Source: Sphaerochaetaceae bacterium
Lineage (GTDB): Bacteria; Spirochaetota; Spirochaetia; Sphaerochaetales; Sphaerochaetaceae
Reading direction: 5' to 3'
DNA length: 19,957 bases
Assembly (NCBI GenBank): GCA_023231265.1
Contig: JALNVT010000023.1
Location: 1 to 19,957, forward strand
Shown one piece after another: positions 8,071 to 15,229 of the stretch. The position numbers and the translations under genes were made by a program. The notes beneath the pieces are model-generated. The model did not search any database. It was not told where the DNA came from and saw nothing but the letters and a program-made list of their open reading frames with translations. Within the stretch, counting starts at the first letter, position 1. Each line of letters begins with the position of its first letter.

Positions 8071-8101
8071 AAAAAAGGGCCTGCAGTAGCAGGTCTTTTT
8101 T
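8071..8101 (+). terminator. strong intrinsic terminator after the GH57 branching enzyme
   Basis: Left arm 8071-8084 (AAAAAAGGGCCTGC), loop AGTA, right arm 8089-8101 ending in six T. The GC core GGGCCTGC/GCAGGTCT pairs throughout with two G-U wobbles. It begins 13 bases after the stop codon of the branching enzyme. Confidence 0.92.
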
Positions 8102-9030
8102 GTTGAATTTGAAGATGTCTTGAATTGTAGATTGTGACTGATTCGAGATTATTTACCTAGATTTTTCCTTTGATTTTGTAAAAAGAATATTTTGATCTTT
8201 GGTTGCAATATAAAAATAAAAAGAGGAAATTGGTTCCATTTTAAAGATCAAATTGTATATAAGTCATCCTCCAAGCATCATTATAAATGGCTAAATCTTA
8301 GTTCTGATTTGTGAAGAACTCAAATTTTGTATAGTTTAATTGTAAAATAAATAAAACTTGAAAAAAAAATATTTATTTGTGTTCTTTCTGACAAAATTCT
8401 TTTAAAAAAGCAATCTCATGCATAGCCGATCTGTTTAATATTTATCAGATATGAAAATATTTGAAACCTAAAATTATGATACAGTTGGCAACTCAAGATA
8501 GAAATATACATGAAGCCTGTTGAAAATTCAATATTTCCTATAAAAAAGTCCTTTTTTATCACATGAAAGCTGTTGCTTTTTGGCTGTTATATATCAAACA
8601 TAAAAAATGCAATATTTACCTCAATACCCATCCATAGCTATCTTGTTATATGTATGTTCCTACATATAGTGTTATCTGTATTTTTCCAATACAATTCTAG
8701 CTTTATATGTGATGGGAAAAACATCTTTTCAAACTTTGTACGTTTGAGAGCAGAACTTCTAACATTTTGGAAAAATTTATTCTAAAAAAAAGGCATAATA
8801 TGTAGAAAAAAAATGTTACTTAAAAAAATAATTATTACACAAATTCCCATAAAATGTCTAAAAAAGTTAAATTATTTTTTTCTTTTTATGTCAAAATATA
8901 TTGTTGTATAGGTTGAAATTAGGTGGTGAAGCTGAGTCTGGTATCCTTCAGATAATAGCAATTATAACTTAACAAAAAATAACCAAAAGGCCAACATATT
9001 CATGCTATTCTTACACACAATGGAAAATTT
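8102..9030. other. gene-poor AT-rich region upstream of the division operon
   Basis: About 930 bases hold no gene I can support. The longest open frame (8573-8785, 70 codons) has no ribosome-binding site and no recognisable product. AT runs are frequent. Arms 8540-8548 and 8551-8559 (ATAAAAAAG/CTTTTTTAT) form an inverted repeat with only 2 bases between them. Around 8911-8960 the base composition becomes more balanced, and GGTGGTGAAG (8921-8930) and TCTGGTAT (8937-8944) resemble the MraZ-box words found nearer mraZ. I found no tRNA or known structured RNA by eye. Confidence 0.5.
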
Positions 9031-9042
9031 GGGTGAAGAATC

Positions 9043-9071
9043 TTGCTAATTGGTGGTAATTAGGGTAGTAT
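9043..9071 (+). promoter_or_regulatory. candidate promoter of the mraZ-ftsZ operon
   Basis: TTGCTA (9043-9048) and TAGTAT (9066-9071) are separated by exactly 17 bases; each matches four of six consensus positions. The predicted start is near 9078, about 45 bases before mraZ. The spacer and -10 overlap the first two boxes of the repeat array, as expected for an autorepressed promoter. Confidence 0.45.
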
Positions 9072-9093
9072 TAAGGGTAAATAGTGGTAATTA
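9053..9093 (+). promoter_or_regulatory. candidate MraZ-box array (four G-rich direct repeats)
   Basis: Four related words follow one another: GTGGTAATTA (9053-9062), GGGTAGTATTAA (9063-9074), GGGTAAATA (9075-9083) and GTGGTAATTA (9084-9093). The shared GGTA core recurs at 9055, 9064, 9076 and 9086, close to one helical turn apart; the first and last words are identical. A related GGGTGAAGAA sits at 9031. MraZ in other bacteria binds short G-rich direct repeats with about 10-base period in front of its own gene. Position and spacing match that, but binding here is inferred. Confidence 0.65.
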
Positions 9094-9122
9094 TCCAAAA
9101 AATCTCGTAAAGGAGGAAGAAT

Positions 9123-9581
9123 ATGGAAAATGGAATATTTAGAATAACCATTGATGAAAAAGGTCGATTCATGATTCCTAAAAAATTACGTTCTTCCTTT
9201 GATGAGAACAATTTTATACTCACTTATGGAGTGGATAAATGTTTGCAGTTACTATCTATTGTTGAGTTTGAAAAACTCAAAAATGCAATATACGGAAAAG
9301 TTGGAGCCTCTTTCAATCGCAATTCAAGATTGCTTTTGAGAAGATATGTTGCTCCAGCAACTGAGGTTACAAGTGATGCTTCAGGTCGTATTGCCATACC
9401 AAGAGCACTCAGAGAAGATATTGGAATTCCTACAAAAATGGAAGCCATATTCGTAAGTGCTGGTAGCTTCATGGAAATATGGAGTGAGAAAGAATATCTT
9501 GCAATGCAAGATGAAAGCGTAGAAGCATTAGAAGTCGCTTCGCAAGAAGTGTTTGATATAATGAATGGAGGAGAAATTTAA
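9123..9581 (+). CDS. mraZ: transcriptional regulator MraZ
   Basis: The 152-residue product contains two tandem swapped-hairpin (AbrB-like) MraZ repeats. Each is marked by a DxxGR motif: DEKGRFMIPKKLR at 12-24 and DASGRIAIPRALR in the second half. Length and start (FRITIDEKGR near the N-terminus) are normal for the family. MraZ forms a ring that binds DNA repeats upstream of the division and cell-wall cluster and usually represses it. It is the first gene of the cluster here, with the candidate box array immediately upstream. The start is firm: AAAGGAGG (9109-9116) lies 6 bases before the ATG. The stop is 2 bases from the rsmH start. Confidence 0.95.
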   Translation: MENGIFRITIDEKGRFMIPKKLRSSFDENNFILTYGVDKCLQLLSIVEFEKLKNAIYGKVGASFNRNSRLLLRRYVAPATEVTSDASGRIAIPRALREDIGIPTKMEAIFVSAGSFMEIWSEKEYLAMQDESVEALEVASQEVFDIMNGGEI

Positions 9582-9583
9582 TA

Positions 9584-10513
9584 ATGGAATATGTACATTA
9601 TTCAGTAATGAAGGAAGAAGTTAAACATTATCTTGTTCCACCACTAGATCGCCCCTCCGTTATGGTCGATTGTACGACCGGTGAAGGTGGACACACTCAC
9701 ATGATGTTGAGTGAGTACCCAAACTTGAAAGTTTATGGATTGGATTGTGATATTCATATACAAGAAAAAGCAAAGACAAGGATGAAGGAGTTTGGAGACC
9801 GATTTATTCCCGTGCATACCTGGTTCAATGATTATTTTGATGATTATCAAGGTGAGAAAGTGGATTTGGTACTTTTTGATTTAGGAATCAGTATTTTTCA
9901 TTATGCCGAAAGTGATCGAGGATTTTCTTTTAAGAAAGAAGAGAAACTCGACATGAGACTAAATGATGAATCGACACTTACTGCCGCAATGGTGGTGAAT
10001 TCTTACAGTGAAGAGGATCTTGCCAATGTTATTTATAAGTATGGTGAGGAACGATATTCAAGAAGAATTGCAAAAGCAATCTGTGAAAGAAGAACAGAAA
10101 AAGAGATAGAGACTTCTAGTGACCTTGAAGATATCATCTTCAAATCTGTCCCTGCAACATACAAGCATGGAAGAATACATCCTGCAACAAGATCTTTTCA
10201 AGCTTTAAGAATTGAGGTCAATAAGGAATTGGATCGCATTGAACCAGCTCTTAGAGGAGCAGTTAAAGCACTCAATCCTGGTGGAAGAATTGCTGTTATA
10301 ACATTCCATTCGCTTGAAGATCGAATTGTAAAATGGACATTTAAAGATTTGGCTAAGAAGTGTACTTGTCCACCTGAGCAATTGCAATGCACATGTGGCG
10401 GTAAAGCAGCTATTAAAATTTTAACTAAGAAACCTTTGGTTGCTAGTGATGATGAAAACAAAATGAATCCTCCCAGTCGAAGTGCAAAACTTAGAGTTAT
10501 AGAGAAATTATAA
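9584..10513 (+). CDS. rsmH: 16S rRNA (cytosine(1402)-N4)-methyltransferase RsmH
   Basis: RsmH (MraW) transfers a methyl group from SAM to N4 of C1402 in 16S rRNA at the ribosomal P site. The 309-residue product has the SAM-binding motif DCTTGEGGHT (29-38), the acidic strand end GLDCD (52-56), LVLFDLGIS (96-103) and the RGFSF...LDMRLN segment (112-127). Later come HPATRSFQALRIEVN, the GGRIAVITFHSLEDR catalytic region and a final SRSAKLRVIEK. The cysteine cluster CTCPP...CTCGG near the C-terminus is common in RsmH. Length is standard. It follows mraZ with a 2-base gap; GGAGGAG at the mraZ end provides the ribosome-binding site. Confidence 0.96.
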   Translation: MEYVHYSVMKEEVKHYLVPPLDRPSVMVDCTTGEGGHTHMMLSEYPNLKVYGLDCDIHIQEKAKTRMKEFGDRFIPVHTWFNDYFDDYQGEKVDLVLFDLGISIFHYAESDRGFSFKKEEKLDMRLNDESTLTAAMVVNSYSEEDLANVIYKYGEERYSRRIAKAICERRTEKEIETSSDLEDIIFKSVPATYKHGRIHPATRSFQALRIEVNKELDRIEPALRGAVKALNPGGRIAVITFHSLEDRIVKWTFKDLAKKCTCPPEQLQCTCGGKAAIKILTKKPLVASDDENKMNPPSRSAKLRVIEKL

Positions 10514-10554
10514 GAATAAATTGATATTTTGGAGAGAAAAGGAGGTAACAGTTT

Positions 10555-10848
10555 ATGGTTGAAAGACGTTTGGCAGATAATTTGGAAAGAGGTAATAATT
10601 TTTCACATGCACTAACAATTTTTACAGTTGCAACAACTGTTGCCTGTTTGTTTGCTCCAATTTTTGAAACTGGAATGACTCATCAACTTGAGTCTCAATC
10701 AAAAGATTTAGAAAGTGAAAAGCAAAATTTGATAGAACAAAGAAATAAATTACTGAGTGATGTCAGTGAACTTCAAAGTCCTGAAAGTATTTATGACATA
10801 GCGGTTGAAAACGATTATAAGTTGACACCGATAGATGTACAAATTTAA
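10555..10848 (+). CDS. ftsL: FtsL-like small bitopic divisome protein
   Basis: The 97-residue product has a short charged cytoplasmic N-terminus, one membrane helix (about 18-38) and an extracytoplasmic coiled coil (about 42-74, rich in E/Q/K/L). It ends in SPESIYDIAVENDYKLTPI, which resembles the end of FtsL (an IE..A....L..P pattern). FtsL partners FtsQ (DivIB) and FtsB/DivIC and helps activate septal synthesis by FtsWI. Identity rests on topology and position between rsmH and the mur/fts genes; DivIC/FtsB has the same architecture, so FtsL versus FtsB is not certain. A strong AAAAGGAGG (10537-10545) sits 9 bases before the ATG. Unusually, the usual next gene, ftsI (penicillin-binding protein), is missing. 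Confidence 0.75.
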   Translation: MVERRLADNLERGNNFSHALTIFTVATTVACLFAPIFETGMTHQLESQSKDLESEKQNLIEQRNKLLSDVSELQSPESIYDIAVENDYKLTPIDVQI

Positions 10849-10861
10849 AAGGGAGCTTTTT

Positions 10862-12232
10862 ATGGGATTTTCTGCTTATAATTATGGAATTTTCAGTGTT
10901 GCTCAGTTCAGTAAGACTGTTTGTGTCAGACAAACGGCCCAAAAAATTAAGTACATTTCTATTGATAGTAGAAAGATCAAAACCAATTCCCTTTTTGTAT
11001 GTCTGAAAGGAACAAAAAGAGATGGTCATGACTTTATAAAAAATGCAGTTGATATGGGAGCTGCAGCTGTGATGGTTGAGAAACCTTACTGTGAGAAAGC
11101 TCTCAGCTTGACAGATGGAACATCAACAGGTGTTCTGGTTGCGGATAACTGCTTGCACTCAATGCAGACTCTTGCAAAAGAATATATAGCTCAATTTCCT
11201 CAGATCAATTTCAGTGGTATTACAGGTTCCTGTGGTAAAAGTACAACGAAGCAAGCATTGGCTGCTCTTTTATCTCAAGTTGGAAATACTGTCTACACCC
11301 CTGGAAACATGAACAGTGAGATAGGCATAGCTCTGTCCCTTTTGAATTGTGACTCTTCAACCCAGTTTGGAGTTTTTGAGATGGGCATTGATAGAGTTGG
11401 TGAGATGGACCGACATATGTACATGGTAAGACCTTCTCAGGCTCTCATCACAAACATTGGGCTGAGTCATTTAGAGAAGTTTGGATCAAAAAAGATCATT
11501 GCAAGAGAGAAAGGTAAGATTTTTCATGAATCTCTGCAGCAAGGTTTTGTTTGTAAGGACTGTGATTATAAAAGTTATTTCAGCAGACATTCAAAAGTAA
11601 AATTGAAACAGTACTCCAACGAAAATATCTCTTATATATCTAGAGGTCTGCTCGGATATGATGTTTTAATTGATAAAAAACTCATCAGAGTTCCTTTACT
11701 TGGCGAGCATCAGATGGAAGATATTGCAGGTGCTATAACAGTTGCTCGTTCAATGGGAGTAACTGAAAGTCAGATTGCAGATGGCCTCAGAGCTTTCAAA
11801 CCAATGCATGGTCGAGGTTCAATCAACAAAGGTAAAATTACAGTAATTGAAGACTGTTACAATGCCTCTCCATTTTCAACCTCAAGTATGCTAGGGTATC
11901 TTGAGCATGTCAGCTGGAATGGTAATAAAAAAATTGTTCTAGGTGATATGAAAGAACTTGGTAAAGAAAGTAAGAAAGGGCACACTCAAGTTGCAAAGAG
12001 CATCTTTAACTCCAAGGTCAATTCTTCATTTTTGTTTGGAGAAGCAATGTATGGAGCATATAAATATTTGAAAAAAGAGAACTATCAAGGTCAGCTGTTT
12101 TACAGTGATAATTTTGATGAAATCAGAGATGCTGTAGATAAGGATAAAAGAGAAGGAGATCTATTTCTTCTTAAAGGCTCTAGATCTATGGAAGTAGAAA
12201 GGTTGATTCCGACTCTTCAAGGAGCGCTATAA
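10862..12232 (+). CDS. murF: UDP-MurNAc-tripeptide-D-Ala-D-Ala ligase MurF
   Basis: MurF adds D-Ala-D-Ala to UDP-MurNAc-tripeptide using ATP, the last cytoplasmic step of peptidoglycan precursor synthesis. The 456-residue product shows IDSRKIKTNSLFVCLKG (substrate domain, 34-50), the P-loop GITGSCGKSTTK (119-130), NIGLSHLEKFGS, LLGEHQMED, EDCYNASPFS and LGDMKELG, and it ends with LKGSRSMEVERL. These are the MurF landmarks. The P-loop is slightly unusual: Cys replaces the common Asn, and Ser the first Thr of GKTT. The start at 10862 is chosen because AAAAGGGAG lies just upstream; a frame-extending ATG at 10835 would overlap ftsL and has no ribosome site. It follows ftsL by 13 bases. murE, usually adjacent, is absent. 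Confidence 0.95.
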   Translation: MGFSAYNYGIFSVAQFSKTVCVRQTAQKIKYISIDSRKIKTNSLFVCLKGTKRDGHDFIKNAVDMGAAAVMVEKPYCEKALSLTDGTSTGVLVADNCLHSMQTLAKEYIAQFPQINFSGITGSCGKSTTKQALAALLSQVGNTVYTPGNMNSEIGIALSLLNCDSSTQFGVFEMGIDRVGEMDRHMYMVRPSQALITNIGLSHLEKFGSKKIIAREKGKIFHESLQQGFVCKDCDYKSYFSRHSKVKLKQYSNENISYISRGLLGYDVLIDKKLIRVPLLGEHQMEDIAGAITVARSMGVTESQIADGLRAFKPMHGRGSINKGKITVIEDCYNASPFSTSSMLGYLEHVSWNGNKKIVLGDMKELGKESKKGHTQVAKSIFNSKVNSSFLFGEAMYGAYKYLKKENYQGQLFYSDNFDEIRDAVDKDKREGDLFLLKGSRSMEVERLIPTLQGAL

Positions 12233-12235
12233 AAA

Positions 12236-13210
12236 ATGAGTAAAGAAGCACTTATATTGGCTCTTAAGGTTATAGCTTCGACTGCTGCTTTGACATATTT
12301 GTTTTCTGTTTTGAGTATCAAATATTTGAAAGTACTTACAAGTAAAACAAAACCAGAGCTGAGCGATATTCAAACATACCGAGAAGGAACTCCAAATACT
12401 GGAGGAATATCTTTCTTGAGTAGTTTTTTGATCACTGCTTTTATCTTTATTCCTCTCAATTTAACTGCAAAATATATATTATTTTCAACATTCATATTTG
12501 CGGTAATTGGCTTGATTGATGATCTTGCAAAAATATTTACGGATAATGGAGATGGACTCTCTGCAAAACAAAAAGCTGTTCTTCAGTTTGCAGCTGCATT
12601 TATTGTTGCTGCAGTTGGAGATAGATTGAGTTTGACAAATATTGGACTTTCATTTCTTTATAAAGAAGGAATTGGCTGGGCTGCAATCAGGATCTTCTTG
12701 ACCACATTTTACATTGCATATTTTGTAAATGCATTCAACATAAGTGATGGTCTAGATGGACTTCTTGGATCAATAACAATTCCGATAATAATACTCATGT
12801 TCATGATCTTGTTGAGCATACCAAATCATACCACAGCCATGATGCTGGGTATTGGAATAATAAGTGGCCTTTTGGTTTTTATGTATTTCAACTCTCATCC
12901 TGCTTCTTACTTTATGGGAGATTGTGGCTCAATGGGACTTGGTGCATTTATGTCTATAATGGCGCTAAATCTAAATATTGTTCCAATCTTTCTTGTAGCA
13001 ACTCTGATGTTGAGCATTGAGTTGTTCTCTTCGTTGATTCAAATTGTTTCTATCAGAAAATTCAAGAGAAAGGTTTTTGAAATAGCTCCGATTCATCACA
13101 TGTATCAAAAAAGAGGAATACGTGAGACCTCTATAGTGAGTCAGTTTGCAAGGTATTCAGCAATGTTTTCAATTATTGCATTTTTTCTATATGCCATTTC
13201 AAAATTTTAA
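12236..13210 (+). CDS. mraY: phospho-MurNAc-pentapeptide transferase MraY
   Basis: MraY transfers phospho-MurNAc-pentapeptide from UDP to undecaprenyl phosphate in the membrane, giving lipid I. The 324-residue protein is mostly membrane helices. It has the family motifs EGTPNTGGI (50-58), IGLIDDLAK (91-99, D95-D96), NAFNISDGLDGL (165-176), YFMGDCGSMGLGAF (225-238, D229) and the cytoplasmic loop APIHHMYQKRG (284-294). The last motif is normally HHH in MraY; here the third His is Met289. That is odd, but the rest fits MraY and its place beside murF supports the call over WecA-type transferases. It is a little shorter than typical MraY (~360). It starts 3 bases after murF, with AAGGAG within the murF end. 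Confidence 0.92.
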   Translation: MSKEALILALKVIASTAALTYLFSVLSIKYLKVLTSKTKPELSDIQTYREGTPNTGGISFLSSFLITAFIFIPLNLTAKYILFSTFIFAVIGLIDDLAKIFTDNGDGLSAKQKAVLQFAAAFIVAAVGDRLSLTNIGLSFLYKEGIGWAAIRIFLTTFYIAYFVNAFNISDGLDGLLGSITIPIIILMFMILLSIPNHTTAMMLGIGIISGLLVFMYFNSHPASYFMGDCGSMGLGAFMSIMALNLNIVPIFLVATLMLSIELFSSLIQIVSIRKFKRKVFEIAPIHHMYQKRGIRETSIVSQFARYSAMFSIIAFFLYAISKF

Positions 13211-13227
13211 TAAGAGGGAGTACAAAA

Positions 13228-14463
13228 ATGAAATTGGAGAATAATTTTAGTGATCTATTTTACTCTTCATTTGTTTATTTGCTTTCGATTTTAACAATTG
13301 TGCTCTGGGGTTTTATAGTGATGTACAGCTCAAGTTATCACGAAGCTCTCATTCATGATCTGCCTCATTATTACTTTCTGGTCAATCAAGTTAAATTCTT
13401 CTTGCTATCATTATTTGCAGCTTATTTTATAAAAAAAGTAGATTTCAAGTTCATTGAATTCTGCATATTCCCTCTTATGGCCTTTTCAATTTTGTGTATG
13501 CTCCTTACTCTATTCTCCCCTTGGGGTGTCAGTGTTCTTGGAGCCAGAAGATGGCTCAAACTTGGACCTGTTCCAAGCTTTCAACCATCAGAAATTGTTA
13601 AGGTATCCACAATTCTGTTTATAGCTAAATATTACTCATCAGAGAAGAAGAAAGATGGTGTGGCAATACTTGTTGTTGTTTTGAATGCTGCTCTAATTTT
13701 GATGCAGAAAGATTATTCCACAACGATGCTGTATCTTGCATCAAGTTTCCTTCTTCTGCTTGTATGCGGCTGTGATTTCAAGAAAGTTTTCATCATTGTG
13801 ATGTTCTTAATTATTCCTGCCATATATGCTATTTTAGCTGAACCTTTCAGAGTCAAAAGAATAGTTTCATTCATGAATCCTAATTTAGATCCAAATGGAA
13901 TCAACTATCAGATAAACAACAGTCTTGCTGCAATCAGACGCGGAGGATTATTTGGTGTGGGACTTGGTAATGGTTATTACAAACTTGGAAGACTCCCTGA
14001 AGTGCAGAATGATTTTGTTTTTGCAAATCTTGCGGAAGAAACTGGATTTGTTGGAGTGCTTTTGACTTTATTGATTTTTTATGTAATTTTAAGAATAGGT
14101 TTCAAATTTGCAAGTGAGAAGTACAGAGATGGAGATCTTGTTCAATCTTATATCTGCTTTGGAATAAGTGTATCTATATCTCTGCAGCTAATAATAAACG
14201 TTTTGGTTGTAACAGCATTGATTCCACCTACAGGAATACCTTTACCATTTATCTCTCAAGGTGGAACAAACTTATTTTTCACAGTGGTTGAGACATCAAT
14301 TATCTACAAGTTGATAAGCGATAAGAAGGAAGAGGTGCAGCCTGTTTTGAAATCAAAAATATCAGATATAGAAATAGAAGATGGAAGAAAAGCATCCTTG
14401 AATATTTCTAATATAAACATTGGAACAGATTTTACAGATTATATGGATATTGGAAAGGATTAA
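13228..14463 (+). CDS. ftsW: septal peptidoglycan polymerase FtsW (SEDS family)
   Basis: FtsW polymerises lipid II into glycan strands at the septum together with a class B PBP. The 411-residue protein has about ten membrane helices. It shows the SEDS landmarks GARRWLKLGPVPSFQPSEIVK (starting at 105), RVKRIVSFMNP (208-218), NNSLAAIRRGGLFGVGLGNG (230-249), LPEVQNDFVFANLAEETG (256-273, D262 as the expected catalytic Asp) and PPTGIPLPFISQGGTNL (333-349). The usual LQPDxGT segment reads LMQKDYSTT (158-166). A cytoplasmic tail of ~45 residues follows the last helix. The divisome setting favours FtsW over RodA. The AGAGGGAG region before 13228 gives the ribosome site. Its cognate FtsI is not encoded in the window. 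Confidence 0.92.
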   Translation: MKLENNFSDLFYSSFVYLLSILTIVLWGFIVMYSSSYHEALIHDLPHYYFLVNQVKFFLLSLFAAYFIKKVDFKFIEFCIFPLMAFSILCMLLTLFSPWGVSVLGARRWLKLGPVPSFQPSEIVKVSTILFIAKYYSSEKKKDGVAILVVVLNAALILMQKDYSTTMLYLASSFLLLLVCGCDFKKVFIIVMFLIIPAIYAILAEPFRVKRIVSFMNPNLDPNGINYQINNSLAAIRRGGLFGVGLGNGYYKLGRLPEVQNDFVFANLAEETGFVGVLLTLLIFYVILRIGFKFASEKYRDGDLVQSYICFGISVSISLQLIINVLVVTALIPPTGIPLPFISQGGTNLFFTVVETSIIYKLISDKKEEVQPVLKSKISDIEIEDGRKASLNISNINIGTDFTDYMDIGKD

Positions 14464-15207
14464 ATGAATAGAAAGAAGATAGTTATCTTTATGTTGATGT
14501 TTTTTATTCTAGCCATGGTAATACTTTATTTTACACTGAAAAGAAGTCATGATTATGACATAGAAAATATAGAAATAAGCATTGATGATACAGATAGAGG
14601 TGATATACCAAATACGACAGTGCAGGAGTTGAGCAAATATTATGGACAGAACTTGCTATTTGTGGATAAAAAGTCCATAGAAAGCAGTGTATTAAACAAT
14701 CCCCTAATAGAAAGTATACAAATTGAAAGGGTTTTTCCTAAAAAATTACGAATTTACTTAAAAAAAACTCCAGTTAATGTTATAATCACCTACAATGAGA
14801 GAAAATTAGGAGTTTATTCAATAATTGATGAAAAACTAGTTCCACTTGCATATGAAGATATTGATTGTATTGATCCTTCTGTTGTTGAAGTATCAAGCGA
14901 TATTGGTAGTATCATGTACTTAAATGAAAGTAAAAATATGAAGATTTTTCTAAGATTACTTGATGTACTTGATACTAATTCTTATTTAATAAGCAGTATT
15001 AAATATTATAGCGGTGGATTGGTTGGAACACTGTATTTTGATGTATATTTAGATGGCTTGAATGCTGTCTTGAGATTCAGAGAATCATTTAATGAAGAGA
15101 GCTTCGAATTGGCACTTAACATGGCAAAAAAAATATATAAAGACCGTGTTGATGATAAAAAAATAAAATTGGATATATACCATGGTTCTATTGTTGAAAG
15201 ACAGTAG
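14464..15207 (+). CDS. ftsQ: cell division protein FtsQ/DivIB
   Basis: The 247-residue product has a Lys/Arg-rich N-terminus, one membrane helix (about 5-27) and an extracytoplasmic part. That part begins with a POTRA-like domain (about 33-105; GQNLLFVDKKSIESSVLNNP then IESIQIERVFPKKLRIYLKK). FtsQ/DivIB binds FtsL and FtsB/DivIC and regulates septal synthesis. The sequence after the POTRA domain is poorly conserved, as usual. Position between ftsW and ftsA matches the canonical cluster. Its ATG directly abuts the ftsW stop (TAAATG), and GGAAAGGA inside the ftsW end serves as the ribosome site. ddlB and murC, often found next to ftsQ, are absent. Confidence 0.9.
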   Translation: MNRKKIVIFMLMFFILAMVILYFTLKRSHDYDIENIEISIDDTDRGDIPNTTVQELSKYYGQNLLFVDKKSIESSVLNNPLIESIQIERVFPKKLRIYLKKTPVNVIITYNERKLGVYSIIDEKLVPLAYEDIDCIDPSVVEVSSDIGSIMYLNESKNMKIFLRLLDVLDTNSYLISSIKYYSGGLVGTLYFDVYLDGLNAVLRFRESFNEESFELALNMAKKIYKDRVDDKKIKLDIYHGSIVERQ

Positions 15208-15213
15208 CCACTT

Positions 15214-15229
15214 GGAGGGTGAATAATTG
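15214..15229 (+). promoter_or_regulatory. strong ribosome-binding site pointing to a TTG start for ftsA
   Basis: GGAGGGTGA (15214-15222) closely matches the anti-Shine-Dalgarno sequence. Its GGAGG core ends 8 bases before the TTG at 15227. A competing ATG at 15242 has a weaker GGAG with 6-base spacing. The better site favours TTG. Confidence 0.55.

Noticed and set aside
8141..8160. TGATTCGAGATT resembling a tRNA T-loop
   Set aside because: No matching acceptor, D or anticodon stems could be paired on either strand.
8540..8559. Perfect A/T inverted repeat with a 2-base gap
   Set aside because: The loop is too short for a normal hairpin, the arms are almost only A/T, and no gene ends nearby. 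It is probably chance in an AT-rich stretch.
8573..8785. 70-codon ORF in the gene-poor region
   Set aside because: It has no ribosome-binding site, a composition like the surrounding AT-rich sequence and no recognisable motif. It fits a chance hydrophobic frame.
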